Origin: Methanobacterium aggregans
GTDB taxonomy: Archaea; Methanobacteriota; Methanobacteria; Methanobacteriales; Methanobacteriaceae
DNA length: 64,000 bases
Assembly: GCF_017874455.1 (NCBI RefSeq)
Contig: NZ_JAGGLN010000006.1
Location: 56,623-120,622 of the forward strand
Direction of reading: 5' to 3'
Shown: piece by piece, positions 47,114 to 55,912 of the stretch
How positions within the stretch are numbered: the stretch's first letter is position 1
Layout of the letters: every line of letters starts with the position of its first letter
The notes under the pieces: model-generated
The model's database searches: none
The model's input: only the letters and a program-made list of their open reading frames with translations
What the model was told of the DNA's origin: nothing
Program-made: the position numbers and the translations under genes

Positions 47114-47192
47114 TGTATTACTACAACTTAGTTAAGTAATACAATTACTTATATTTTATTAATTTTACTAAAATAAGTATTATTAAATACTT
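47114..47192. promoter_or_regulatory. Three inverted repeats in the C39 gene promoter
   Basis: TGTATTAC (47114-47121) with GTAATACA (47136-47143); TAAGTAAT (47133-47140) with ATTACTTA (47144-47151); AAGTATT (47175-47181) with AATACTT (47186-47192). All are perfect and share an AAGTA(A/T)T half-site. The minus-strand TATA-like aataaaatataag at about 47147-47160 is covered or flanked by them, so a repressor could block transcription. The divergent 47405 gene is within reach of the same sites. The remainder of 47193-47404 is plain AT-rich DNA. Confidence 0.6.
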
Positions 47193-47404
47193 CATGTTCC
47201 TGAGATAAGATCATTCAAAAATGAAAATGATTAAAACAGTCTAAAATTAATTTTCATTATTTTAAATACATTTTAAGGTTAAAAAAAATTAGATCATCTA
47301 TAAAAATATCAGAAAACCTTTCGTCCATGAATTTAAACCCCTCACTATTAATATAAAAAGGGACAGATTATAATAACAAGTTTTCAGTATGGGAGTGAAT
47401 TAAC

Positions 47405-47623
47405 ATGGGGTTCAAGTACCTGAAAAAGGATGAGAAACGCATCAAAAAAGAGCAGGAAAAACTGGATGAAAAATATGAGGACCTTTTGAACCAGGCAGAG
47501 ATTGAAAAACTTGAAAAAAGGCATGATGAACTTGAAGGGAAGGGTGAAGCCCTGAACTTCAAGGAGAAGATTCTTCTTGAAACCTATGAAGAAGTTATTG
47601 AAAAGAAGAAGGATAAAAAATAA
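47405..47623 (+). CDS. Small charged coiled-coil protein
   Basis: 72 aa made almost wholly of Lys, Glu, Asp and Leu in heptads (KKDEKRIKKEQEKLDEKYEDLLNQ, IEKLEKRHDELEGKGE). No cysteine, membrane or signal segment. GGGAGTGA precedes the ATG at a proper distance. The family is not recognised. It is divergent from the C39 peptidase gene and might be controlled by the same operators. A protein-binding or structural role is all the sequence supports. Confidence 0.6.
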   Translation: MGFKYLKKDEKRIKKEQEKLDEKYEDLLNQAEIEKLEKRHDELEGKGEALNFKEKILLETYEEVIEKKKDKK

Positions 47624-48095
47624 GAAAATCCCTACTTTTCAAATTTCTTTTAGTTCAATTAACTGTACTAGTATAAATTATTGTACTACCATTACTAGGT
47701 ATAATTCATTGTACTGATCTGACCTTTTAGATTTTAGAAAATTTTTAACTATTTTTATCCAGTTCATGGAAAATATTCAAAAATCAGTTTAAATGCCCCA
47801 AAAACTCTTAATTCAAATAGAACTGCCCCTATTTCTAAATTGATCCTCAATTAATTGTAACTTGAAATTATTAATCAATGTTGGAACTTCAGGTATCTTA
47901 CCAAGTTACATGGGCTGAAGAAGAATCATTTGATGAACCCTTTTTTTTAGGAATACACTTTGAATAACGCCTTTTTGCTTAAATTACAAACTGAGAAAAC
48001 TGATCCCGCCGCCATGATTTTAATACCTTCTCAGAGGCTTTTAAATTAAAAAAAGAGCCCAATATGCCCTGTTTTTTATAAAATGAATCCCAATC
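47624..48095. other. Intergenic region with repeated TGTACT and a short remnant frame
   Basis: TGTACT occurs at 47664, 47682 and 47710. A 29-codon frame at 47878-47967 (start MLELQVSYQVTW, end FLGIHFE) has protein-like composition and may be the end of a lost gene. Nothing else supportable is seen. Confidence 0.35.
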
Positions 48096-48103
48096 TTTAT
48101 ATA
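48096..48103 (+). promoter_or_regulatory. TATA box of the secreted orphan gene
   Basis: tttatata stands here. An archaeal transcript would start about 25 bases later, near 48122-48128. This is downstream of the GTG at 48114, so that codon cannot be the start if this box is used. Confidence 0.55.
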
Positions 48104-48182
48104 TCATGTTGAAGTGATTAAAGGAAGTACCAAAAAAAGTTCTAAAATAACCTTTAGGAATTTAGAACGTGGAGGCGGTACA

Positions 48183-48902
48183 ATTAATAGAAAAAGGACA
48201 TATGCAGCGGTATTCTCGTTGTGTGTGATATTCAGTGTCCTGCCCTTTGCAGGTGCTGTTCAAACAAGTGATATTGTAAAAGATAGTTTAAAAGAAAATT
48301 TTACTAAAAATACCAATGAAACAAAAACTGTTGCAGATAACAACCTGAAAACAGAAGCAAGCATGTACAACGTGGCCAAAGTACAGCCATGGTTCCAGGA
48401 TCAGGGCTACTACACACGGGCAATCAATGGATCCTACAGTCACTACAAAGACGGGACTGAAAACAGTTCCACAGATTCTGAAATAGACAACACATGGACA
48501 ACAACCCATATGGCAAGATCCTTAGGACAGGTTTTAAACAACACCCTACCAAAATCTTCAGAGAATGGAGTTGAAGTTAACTCTTCATTAAATTCCAGTG
48601 CGAATGACAAGGCCAGTGCAAAAAGAGTTGTAACCAAAACTGCAAGGGTAACAGTAACCAAAAACACCATCAGCGGCTGGTTCATGCCCACAGGTATTTA
48701 TGGTTCAAACTATGCATATAAATGGTACTACAAAACATGGCTGAACTACGATCCATCCTCAGGCCAATGGGGTGTGCTTGAATACAACCCAAAACATGCT
48801 CAAGGTGCAGAATTAACATCCTCAGTAACTGGTGTTGATTACGATGGAGTATCTGGTTATGAGAAGGAATACAGTCCACGCTGGCATCTTTCAAAACCTT
48901 AA
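48183..48902 (+). CDS. Secreted protein of unknown function, probable AUU start
   Basis: About 239 aa after start at ATT 48183. The first residues NRKRTYAAVFSLCVIFSVLPFAGAV form a textbook signal peptide beginning exactly there. GGAGG at 48171-48175 lies seven bases before the ATT. The only upstream canonical start, GTG 48114, lies before the expected transcription start. The mature part has several N-x-S/T sites, then an aromatic-rich C-terminal region (ISGWFMPTGIYGSNYAYKWYYKTWLNYD). No family recognised; surface or secreted role likely. If AUU is not used, the 262-aa reading from 48114 would hide the signal peptide behind 23 basic residues. Confidence 0.6.
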   Translation: MNRKRTYAAVFSLCVIFSVLPFAGAVQTSDIVKDSLKENFTKNTNETKTVADNNLKTEASMYNVAKVQPWFQDQGYYTRAINGSYSHYKDGTENSSTDSEIDNTWTTTHMARSLGQVLNNTLPKSSENGVEVNSSLNSSANDKASAKRVVTKTARVTVTKNTISGWFMPTGIYGSNYAYKWYYKTWLNYDPSSGQWGVLEYNPKHAQGAELTSSVTGVDYDGVSGYEKEYSPRWHLSKP

Positions 48903-49035
48903 AACCATTGAGAAATCAACTGTTCCAAAGTCCCCAGGAGTAACATGGGGATACTCACTCTTTTTATTTGTTAATACTTAAAAAATCAAAATACAAGGAA
49001 GTTCAGAGTAACAAAAAGAGGAAATATTCATTGAA

Positions 49036-49235
49036 TTATACTTCCTCAGCTGAATAAACAGCAATATCCATTTCTTCAGCCACGATGTTTTCAATAGCTT
49101 CGCCGAATGCTTTGAAATGCTCTGTTTGCATGTGAAACAATGCAAATTTTCATATTTCATTATTACAACCTTGTGCTTGATGGAATCAGTGATTGTAATG
49201 GTTCCTCTCTGAACTAAAAACTGTGGCATTTTCAA
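49036..49235 (-). pseudogene. Frameshifted small gene of unknown function
   Basis: From ATG 49235 the frame gives KMPQFLVQRGTITITDSIKHKVVIMKYE. From there one neighbouring frame continues with KFALFHMQTEHFKAFGEAIENI and VAEEMDIAVYSAEEV up to the stop at 49038. Both halves read like one ~64-residue protein, so a single-base shift near the MKYE codons is likely. The unshifted frame runs on into a poor cysteine-rich sequence. I do not know the family. Confidence 0.55.
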
Positions 49236-49244
49236 TGATGGGCC

Positions 49245-49421
49245 ATGGTGAACACTCTAAAAAAAGCAACGATACTATCAGATGGTACAAAAATTGATTA
49301 TAAAGATCTACACGTACTTTTAATGGAAGGGGTAAAAAAATTTGATACCATACATGAAGAGTACGAAAAATTACTTGTTAAATTTGTTTTGCTGCTTTTT
49401 TTGAGAATAAAGAAATATTAA
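49245..49421 (+). CDS. Possible short gene or gene fragment
   Basis: 58-codon frame beginning MVNTLKKATILSDGTKIDY and continuing KDLHVLLMEGVKKFDTIHEEYEKLL. The first ~45 residues have normal protein composition; the end turns into a Leu/Phe run. It is divergent from the frameshifted gene just to its left. It may be the start of a truncated gene. No family recognised. Confidence 0.35.
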   Translation: MVNTLKKATILSDGTKIDYKDLHVLLMEGVKKFDTIHEEYEKLLVKFVLLLFLRIKKY

Positions 49422-49426
49422 ATTAT

Positions 49427-50410
49427 CTAAAACTTCCAACCAGCATAGTAACCCCTTATTATTGCCCATGATAGTCTCCAATCACCTCTGATCCAGAAGT
49501 CCATAGCATCCATTAAAGCTCTAAAGAAGATCAGATTACTATAAACAACCATTTTAGACATGGATACATGTTTTTTCAACATTATAAGGCGGTTCCTGTA
49601 GGAATAGTAAAGTGAGAGTTGGCTCAATCTACTAGAAAATCTCTCTTTATGGTATATTATGGAGGAAGGTTGGTAAAATATTTTATAGCCGGCTTTAACC
49701 ACCCTTAAACAGAAATCTGTTTCTTCAAGCATTAAGAAAAAATTAGAATCCAGCATTCCCACCTCCTCAATAACATGGGACTTAATTAACATACATGCCC
49801 CCAGTACAGAATCCACTTCATGGGTTTCATCATATTGTCCCTGATCCAGTTCGCCTATGCCCCTATTTTGGGCTATACCTAAGGGCCATTTCATTTGTGC
49901 ACCAGCAGAATTGATGTAATCTTTTTCAGGGAAGTAACAGGTTTTAGGACCTACCACTGCCACCCCTTCATAGACCATAGTAGGGGCCAGAAGTCCATTT
50001 AAAAAATCATTTTTTACCACGGTATCATTATTCAAAAGCAAAATATAATCTGGCTCAGTGAACTTCAAGGCGTATTCAATACCCAGATTGTTTCCACAGG
50101 AAAAACCCAAATTTTCCCGGGCTTTAATAATAGTTACCTCATTTTTAGTGGAGTCATCAGGTTCAGCCGTTGATAAATTCGCCTGGAAAATTTCTTTTAC
50201 TTCAAAATGTTTTTTTAGGTTATCATCTGTGTCAAATACCAGCTCCAAGTATTTCCTTATTTTTAGAACGGAATCATCGTAGGAATCATTGTCAACAATT
50301 ATTATATCATAATTGGGATAACTGATTTCCCAAAGTGAATCCAAACATTCCAATGTATCTTTCCACCCATTCCAATTCAAAATAACTATTGAAACTCGAA
50401 GATCATCCAT
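49427..50410 (-). CDS. Family 2 glycosyltransferase
   Basis: 327 aa, GT-A fold. Start VSIVILNWNGWKDTLECLDSL, then IIIVDNDSYDD, ILLNNDTVVKNDFL (metal and sugar-nucleotide site), GACMLIKSHVIEEVGMLD and FLMLEETDFCLRVVKAGY. This order is characteristic of rhamnosyl/GlcNAc-type GT2 enzymes that extend surface glycans at the inner face of the membrane. No membrane segments are obvious. It is the most downstream gene of the minus-strand surface cluster, 172 bases after the DegT aminotransferase gene. Donor and acceptor cannot be told. Confidence 0.88.
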   Translation of the reverse strand: MDDLRVSIVILNWNGWKDTLECLDSLWEISYPNYDIIIVDNDSYDDSVLKIRKYLELVFDTDDNLKKHFEVKEIFQANLSTAEPDDSTKNEVTIIKARENLGFSCGNNLGIEYALKFTEPDYILLLNNDTVVKNDFLNGLLAPTMVYEGVAVVGPKTCYFPEKDYINSAGAQMKWPLGIAQNRGIGELDQGQYDETHEVDSVLGACMLIKSHVIEEVGMLDSNFFLMLEETDFCLRVVKAGYKIFYQPSSIIYHKERFSSRLSQLSLYYSYRNRLIMLKKHVSMSKMVVYSNLIFFRALMDAMDFWIRGDWRLSWAIIRGYYAGWKF

Positions 50411-50582
50411 TCCATCCCCCCAAATAGAAATTATAAAAAAGAAGTAACAACTAATTGATAAAACAGTACTTCATGCCCCTACAATTGGACAGAAGGTATG
50501 GGCCTTATCAATTTTATAAAAGAATCCCCTCTTTTTGGCAGATTTAAATTTTTAGTAAAGCCAAATGTAAACAGAAGGATGT

Positions 50583-51896
50583 TTAACTTACAACCTCCCG
50601 AATAATATTTATAATTTTATAAGTATCCACTAAAGACAGGGTCGGGTATAAAGGTAGGCACAGTATGCTGTTAGAAACATCAGTGGCTGTTTTTAAATCA
50701 TATTTCCTGTTCAAATCGTTTGATTTATTTTTAAAGTATTCAAAATCCGCAGTTAGTGGATAGAAGTATTTACGTGGATAGTAACCCCTTTGTGACAGGG
50801 TTAATTGTACCTGGTTCCTTGTTTTCTCATCCTCAAAACAAACTGGCATGTAGGCATAATTGTACTGGGAAGCCTGAATTTTTTGGAATTTTACATCCAG
50901 ATCTTGCAGATTCTCCACGTAACACTCGTAGATAAGTTTACGTATTTGAATATTTTTTTCTATATTTTTAAGGTTACATAGTCCCATTATGGCCTGAAAT
51001 TCATTCATTTTGGCATTGGTACCGGGTAAAATCACTTCTTCTAGGGAAGTGTCAATACCATGGTTACGAATCAATTTAATTTTTTCCTCCACTTCAAGAT
51101 CATGGGTTACCAGAGCCCCTCCCTCAATGGTGTGGAAAGCCTTGGTAGCATGGAAGCTCAAGGTGGATATGTCCCCGTAGGAAAAAATTGAACGATTCTT
51201 GTACTGGACATTAAAGGCATGAGCACCATCATAGATAACCATGAGATCCTTATCCTCTGCAATCTCCTCAATGACCTCAACATCACAGGGATTACCATAG
51301 GTATGTACTGCCATTATGGCTGAAGTATCAGGGGTGATTTTCCGCTCCACATCCCGGGGGTCAATGTTAAATGTTTCAGGATGGATGTCTGCAAAAATTG
51401 GATTTAATCCTTCCCATAGTAAGGAATTGGTGGTGGCAGCGAAGGTGAAAGGTGTTGTAATAACACTGCCCTTTATATTCAGGACTTTTAAAGCAATTTG
51501 TAGGGCTAAAGTACCATTAGAAACAAGTAAAAACTTTTTTAAACCCATGAATTCCTTTAGTTTTTTTTCCAGTAACTGTACAAACTGCCCATCATTGGTT
51601 AACCATTTACTATCCCATATCTCCTCTAAATAATGTACATATTCATTTATATCAGGTAAATCTGGAAGGGTAACATTAATGTGATTTTCATTTGAAACTT
51701 CGGTACTGATTTGAATTTCAGCCTCAGACTCCAAATCCTGGGAATCTAAATCTAACATACCTTCTATTATATCTGGAATATAGTTATCTTGAAAATATTT
51801 AGCTTTAGTAGTGGTGTTATGATTGTATAAATCATTTATAGGGTATTTTAAAAATAAATAATCCACAATATTCTTCAATGGATGAGAATTTGCCAT
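50583..51896 (-). CDS. DegT/DnrJ/EryC1/StrS sugar aminotransferase
   Basis: 437 aa PLP enzyme of fold type I that makes amino sugars from keto-sugar nucleotides. The PLP lysine is Lys252 in STLSFHATKAFHT; Asp223 in VIYDGAHAF pairs with the ring nitrogen. Other family segments are LLVSNGTLALQIAL, TTPFTFAATTN and NAKMNEFQA. The core starts near residue 75; the ~75-aa N-terminal extension (ending in acidic LDLDSQDLESEAE) is not usual for the family and might bind a partner. It lies in the cluster with GT2 and ATP-grasp genes, so it likely makes a rare sugar for surface glycans or pseudomurein-linked polymers. Confidence 0.88.
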   Translation of the reverse strand: MANSHPLKNIVDYLFLKYPINDLYNHNTTTKAKYFQDNYIPDIIEGMLDLDSQDLESEAEIQISTEVSNENHINVTLPDLPDINEYVHYLEEIWDSKWLTNDGQFVQLLEKKLKEFMGLKKFLLVSNGTLALQIALKVLNIKGSVITTPFTFAATTNSLLWEGLNPIFADIHPETFNIDPRDVERKITPDTSAIMAVHTYGNPCDVEVIEEIAEDKDLMVIYDGAHAFNVQYKNRSIFSYGDISTLSFHATKAFHTIEGGALVTHDLEVEEKIKLIRNHGIDTSLEEVILPGTNAKMNEFQAIMGLCNLKNIEKNIQIRKLIYECYVENLQDLDVKFQKIQASQYNYAYMPVCFEDEKTRNQVQLTLSQRGYYPRKYFYPLTADFEYFKNKSNDLNRKYDLKTATDVSNSILCLPLYPTLSLVDTYKIINIIREVVS

Positions 51897-51941
51897 TTTT
51901 GACCCTCCTGAAAAAAGTATTAGGAAATAGATTTTTTTAAT

Positions 51942-52349
51942 CTATCCCCCTACAATTTTTACAGAGTCCTCAGCCCAGAAGTAGTAGTGACCCCATGGAC
52001 AATCAGGATAGGTCCAGCACTCTAAGTTAGCGGATGTGGAATCAGAATTGAGACCTAAATCTTGCTTATTGAAGTGGCAGATTAAATCAATATCTCCATC
52101 AAAGTCCACATCTTCATAAGCCCAACGCACTGGACTGGCTCCAGCAAACCTTATAGTACTGGGGTCCACCCAACATGCATCAAAACCGTTTTCAGTTAAA
52201 ATAGCTACAGCTACCACGCCATTACTTTTGATATTAATGGCGTTGGGATCACTCCAAGGTTTAATATCTATATCACAAGCTACGGCCGTAGAGACTGTAG
52301 CTAATACCATTATGGCGGTCAAAAGACCTACCATTCCTGTTCTTTTCAA
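51942..52349 (-). CDS. Secreted protein with CDIDIKP...VDPSTIRFAG motif
   Basis: 135 aa with a clear signal peptide (MKRTGMVGLLTAIMVLATVSTAVA, cleavage before Cys). The mature part has the pattern found in many secreted bacterial and archaeal proteins: DIDIKPWSDPNAINI, GVVAVAILTENGFDA, VDPSTIRFAGASPVRW, then DVDFDGDIDLICHF, an Asp-rich loop that may bind calcium. The usual copy in other genomes repeats this unit several times; here it stands alone. The function is unknown; surface attachment is likely. It is encoded between the aminotransferase and ATP-grasp genes on the same strand. Confidence 0.75.
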   Translation of the reverse strand: MKRTGMVGLLTAIMVLATVSTAVACDIDIKPWSDPNAINIKSNGVVAVAILTENGFDACWVDPSTIRFAGASPVRWAYEDVDFDGDIDLICHFNKQDLGLNSDSTSANLECWTYPDCPWGHYYFWAEDSVKIVGG

Positions 52350-52644
52350 ATATCTCCCCCCAATTGATATTAAATCAAAGATGTAAGCTTGAAAATTATC
52401 AGGAATAAACCCACTCCAATAAAGGGGATAATAGATATTATACCAATATTATGAAATAAGGTAATGATTTTTAATGATCATTTGGAGCTGTTTATTTCGT
52501 TAATCCTACCTATTTCTTTTCACTGATTATCTATATTTTATGTATGAAGTATTATATAACAGTTCACACATCTCTAGAATTAGATAAATTTAAATATAAA
52601 CCCTACTTTTTTTGAAATTGTTGATGCATCTATTAGTAGGTTAG

Positions 52645-52752
52645 AGCTGGATCCATACCGGTAAGGTTTGTGAATATACTTATGATCCATCTGCAGGAAG
52701 AACTGTTGATTCTAGGTTTAATGACCACGTCCAGTGGGCTGTAACTACTTAA
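52645..52752 (+). pseudogene. C-terminal fragment of a lost gene
   Basis: The frame reads SWIHTGKVCEYTYDPSAG and then RTVDSRFNDHVQWAVTT before TAA. Composition is protein-like, but a TAG at 52642 closes it upstream and there is no start. It stands alone between minus-strand genes. The remaining DNA from 52350 to 52785 is AT-rich and holds the promoter of the secreted protein gene. Probably the tail of a decayed surface-protein gene. Confidence 0.45.
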
Positions 52753-52785
52753 AAATAGGGAGATTTGAATCTCCAGAAAGTAAAA

Positions 52786-53772
52786 TTATAACTTACGTCT
52801 GGAATACACATGCTTGTTCAGTCCCATGTTTTCTATCTGAGCATATTCCACCACCAGTTCATTCCAGTACCTTAAAATAACCATATCTTTAATGTCATAC
52901 TGGGGTGTTTTTCCCTGGATATAATCACATACCATGGCAGGTTCATTGAATCCAGCTAGTGCCCGACTGGCCGTAGTTCCTGAACAACGGGCATTGAATT
53001 CAAAAATATAAGGAACATCTTCATCCATTCGTAATTGCACATTACATGGTCCATAGGGATTAAGAACCTCAATCACTTCTTTCAAATGATTTTCTAATGG
53101 ATCATCTTTGATAACGAATGCTTTATAAGTATCTCCACATCTAAGCTGACGTTTCATAATTATGGGGCCTAAAAAATCTCCATCAAGGGATACCGTGCCA
53201 CAGGTGTACTCAGTTCCCTGTGCATATTCCTGAATTACGAATTTATCTGCTTCTGATGATTGCTGGAGACTTTCCAATGTTTTATTATCTTTGATAACAG
53301 TTTTATCTACGGATCGAGCCCCTCCTTTTCTAGGTTTTACTACAACTGGAAAATTCAGTTCTCCATTATAATCCAAAAGGTTGTAGGTCTCTAAAGCAGG
53401 AAACCCATTTTTTTCTAAAAAATAATAAGTTTCAAGTTTATCATCTGCAATTTCAACCACTGACGGGTCACTGACCATCACAGTTAAGGAGGTTTTTCTT
53501 TCCATCTTTTTCTTATTTCTTGCCAAATAAGGAAGTTCTGCATCTAAACCTGGAAAAAGTACTTCACACTCCTCTTCTTCACATATTTCTTGAAGGCGGG
53601 GGATAAATTGAGGTTTATTAGCATAATGTCCTAAATAGGCACAGGGCACCCCATACAATCCAGCTCCCAGCAAGTCACTATCAATTCCAACTAACTCATG
53701 AGTGGTATCATTCAATGCTTTTATTATGCTTTGCCCGACTCCTCCACCCACTCCTGTAACTGCCACCTTCAT
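52786..53772 (-). CDS. ATP-grasp enzyme (CarB/PylC-like)
   Basis: 328 aa. Starts with a Rossmann-like segment VAVTGVGGGVGQSIIKAL, then EVLFPGLDAELPYLA, the ATP-grasp part FPVVVKPRKGGARSV, KFVIQEYAQGTEYTCG, and the metal-binding end YIFEFNARCSGTT. Such enzymes join a carboxylate to an amine through an acyl phosphate. The small size and start resemble the CarB-like ATP-grasp proteins found in polysaccharide clusters. It overlaps the phosphoesterase gene upstream by four bases (ATGA), so the two are co-translated. The substrate could be an amino sugar made by the DegT enzyme; inference. Confidence 0.85.
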   Translation of the reverse strand: MKVAVTGVGGGVGQSIIKALNDTTHELVGIDSDLLGAGLYGVPCAYLGHYANKPQFIPRLQEICEEEECEVLFPGLDAELPYLARNKKKMERKTSLTVMVSDPSVVEIADDKLETYYFLEKNGFPALETYNLLDYNGELNFPVVVKPRKGGARSVDKTVIKDNKTLESLQQSSEADKFVIQEYAQGTEYTCGTVSLDGDFLGPIIMKRQLRCGDTYKAFVIKDDPLENHLKEVIEVLNPYGPCNVQLRMDEDVPYIFEFNARCSGTTASRALAGFNEPAMVCDYIQGKTPQYDIKDMVILRYWNELVVEYAQIENMGLNKHVYSRRKL

Positions 53773-54347
53773 AATATGTCCTCCAGATCAATGAATTTTA
53801 TTTCATCATCATCTATTTGTACATATCCTCTTTTAAATCCATTTCTACCTTTGGTAATTGAACCTGGGTTGATAATGGTCTTTCCATTATGTTCAAAAAA
53901 AGCCTTTTCATGGGTATGCCCAAAAAAGATATATTTAATCTCTGAGGAGGTGTGATTAATTAAGCGCATTAAATCTTTTTCAGACCGTAAATAATCATCC
54001 CCCAAGGAATGGATTATGTACATATTTTCAAAATAAATTTCTGGTTTTAAAGATGATAATAACAGTATTTGTTCATCAGAAAGTCTTTTACGAGTATATT
54101 CGATGGAATCACGAACTAAAGGATGCTGATTATTCAGATTCTCTTGAGTAATGGACATACGGTCATGATTTCCTAAAACTACCAAATCCACATGGTGGAA
54201 AATAAAATCAATACAATCTTCTAGATCCTGCCCATAACCCAGAATATCTCCACAAAAGATGCTTAAATCTGCATCTTTTAATTCTGGTTCTATATCCTGA
54301 AGACTTTGCTTGTTAGCATGGAGATCTGAAAAAACCACTATTTTCAT
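53769..54347 (-). CDS. YfcE/MJ0936-like metallophosphoesterase
   Basis: 192 aa. Calcineurin-type motifs are all readable: FSDLHANKQSL (DxH), FCGDILGYGQ (GD), VLGNHDR (GNHD), IIHSLGD and FFGHTHE (GHTH), then NPGSITKGRNG. The family hydrolyses phosphodiesters or nucleotides with two metal ions. It is first gene of the pair with the ATP-grasp enzyme, and the long repeat-bearing region upstream contains its promoter. Length is normal. The precise substrate is unknown. Confidence 0.86.
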   Translation of the reverse strand: MKIVVFSDLHANKQSLQDIEPELKDADLSIFCGDILGYGQDLEDCIDFIFHHVDLVVLGNHDRMSITQENLNNQHPLVRDSIEYTRKRLSDEQILLLSSLKPEIYFENMYIIHSLGDDYLRSEKDLMRLINHTSSEIKYIFFGHTHEKAFFEHNGKTIINPGSITKGRNGFKRGYVQIDDDEIKFIDLEDIL

Positions 54348-54805
54348 TGGAAACTCCTTAAATGAATTTATGTAAATTAATATTAATTATGTCCTTAAAT
54401 TAGATATAATTGTATTTATTCCTGTAAATTTTAAACAACATTTTTAAACAACATAACTGTTCTATTTTCCCTGTTAAATTTCTTTGCAGTATTTTTTTGA
54501 GTTTAAACAGGTTAATAAACCTAGAAAACTCATTTTGGGTACGTGTTTGTGTTATGGTGGGTTGTCCCTTCTTTTTTTTGAAAGATCAGTAAACCTCTTC
54601 AAGATATACTAAAAACATGGGTATTACCCATATTTAGAGTGTACAAAAATAATTCAAAAAAAACTTATTTTAAAGCTTGCATTAATTCTTAAAGTAAGTT
54701 TAAATAGGTAAGTATGTTTTTTTAAATTATATAATATTCGCGAGCATCTTTAGAGTGAAAATAACCTTTAATAGTAATTTTTGAATGAAATTTACATGAA
54801 TATTT

Positions 54806-55001
54806 ACTTCGTTATAGAAGACTATAACGAAGTTTATTAAGAACTCAAAATTATCCTGACTGTAAAGAATGGGATATAAGACTATAACGAAATAGACTCA
54901 AAACTTAAAATTGTCCTGCTGTAGAGCAAAGGATAGAGGCCTATAATGAAGTAACTCTATTTTACTTATCCCGTGGGGTAGCAAAGGACAGTTTAACGAA
55001 G
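54806..55001. repeat. 12-bp perfect inverted repeat and three degenerate ~60-bp direct repeats
   Basis: ACTTCGTTATAG (54806-54817) and CTATAACGAAGT (54822-54833) are a perfect 12-base inverted repeat with a four-base spacer. The right arm CTATAACGAA recurs at 54882 and, as CTATAATGAA, at 54941, with a weak TTTAACGAA near 54992. Units are 60, 59 and ~50 bases. Each unit also contains T(A/G)TCC...GGA(T/C)A, able to form a small hairpin. No gene lies in 54348-55148, and no protein frame was seen. The region is upstream of the phosphoesterase gene and downstream of the Hsp20 gene, both minus strand. Confidence 0.7.
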
Positions 55002-55148
55002 AAAATACGATATTCCCAGTTTTTTTCATTAAAAAATTGTCAAATCTGTTTGTATTTTAACATTTTATGGGATTAACAATTAACCTTCAACCACAGGCCG
55101 GCACTCATCAATGGGAAATGGAAAACCATTCCCATTAAAAAAAGAAAA

Positions 55149-55835
55149 TTAGTTGATATTGATTTTATGCACCTTTTTTCCTGGTTTAGGCAGTTTAATG
55201 GTTAAAACAGCGTCTTCGAATATGGCTGATGCTTCTTTAACCTTTATTTCCGATGGAAGTGTTAGTGTCCTCTTTGTTTCACCGTAGCTTCTCTCTTTTT
55301 GGATGTAGTTGATATCTTCCCCTTCAATTTCCTCTTCGAACTTTGCAGTGATATCTACACTTTCACCTGCAATTCCAATATCAATATCTTCCTTCATCAC
55401 ACCTGGAAGGTCAATTTTTATTATTATGTTGTCTTTGGTTTCAATAATATCTGCTGCTGGTTTTTGGAGAGCTGTTGTGTAACTTGATAGAGTTTTCCCA
55501 ACTTCTTCTTGTTTAACTTTAATAGTGTCCATTATATCATTCAACAACTTCTCTGCCTGTGTCTTTTTTTTCCCAGCTTCTTCTTGCATATCTTCGGTTT
55601 TTTCCTTTACATCTTCTTTCATTTCATGCATTCCACTGGTAACATCCTCTTTTTTTTCAGAAGCACTTGATTTAAGGTTACCTACTTTTTGTTTTGCTTC
55701 TTTTTCCATATCTTCGGTTTTATTTCCGATATCTTCTTTCATTTCATTTATTTTACTGGTAACATCCTCTTTTTTTTCAGAAGCACTTGATTTAAGGTTA
55801 CCTACTTTTTGTTTTGCTTTTTCGTTATTTACCAT
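55149..55835 (-). CDS. Hsp20/alpha-crystallin protein with duplicated LEA-like N-terminal extension
   Basis: 228 aa. The C-terminal ~110 residues are an alpha-crystallin domain (ADIIETKDNIIIKIDLPGV, YGETKRTLTLPSEI, FEDAVLTIKLPKP), so it is a small heat-shock chaperone in the cytoplasm. The first ~90 residues are Lys/Glu-rich with two copies of a 40-residue unit (KQKVGNLKSSASEKKEDVTS then ..EMKEDI..KTEDM), resembling LEA or YtxH-like stress segments. The DNA copies are identical over 65 bases (55635-55699 and 55755-55819), so the duplication is recent or kept by gene conversion. GAGGGG precedes the ATG. Ordinary archaeal Hsp20 is ~150 aa, so the extension is unusual. Confidence 0.88.
   Translation of the reverse strand: MVNNEKAKQKVGNLKSSASEKKEDVTSKINEMKEDIGNKTEDMEKEAKQKVGNLKSSASEKKEDVTSGMHEMKEDVKEKTEDMQEEAGKKKTQAEKLLNDIMDTIKVKQEEVGKTLSSYTTALQKPAADIIETKDNIIIKIDLPGVMKEDIDIGIAGESVDITAKFEEEIEGEDINYIQKERSYGETKRTLTLPSEIKVKEASAIFEDAVLTIKLPKPGKKVHKININ
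55635..55819. repeat. 65-bp identical direct repeat inside the hsp20 gene
   Basis: Positions 55635-55699 and 55755-55819 are identical, offset by exactly 120 bases (40 codons), so recombination between them keeps the reading frame and could change the number of N-terminal units. Confidence 0.93.
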
Positions 55836-55912
55836 TTTATCCCCTCAAATTTTTTTATTTAATGTATAAATTAAGTAAATTACATTTTCAAAATGCAACT
55901 GATTACCCCTTC

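Noticed and set aside
48978..49235. Intact 85-aa minus-strand gene
   Set aside because: The second half of this frame is unlike a protein, while the neighbouring frame continues the first half well, so it is treated as a frameshifted gene.
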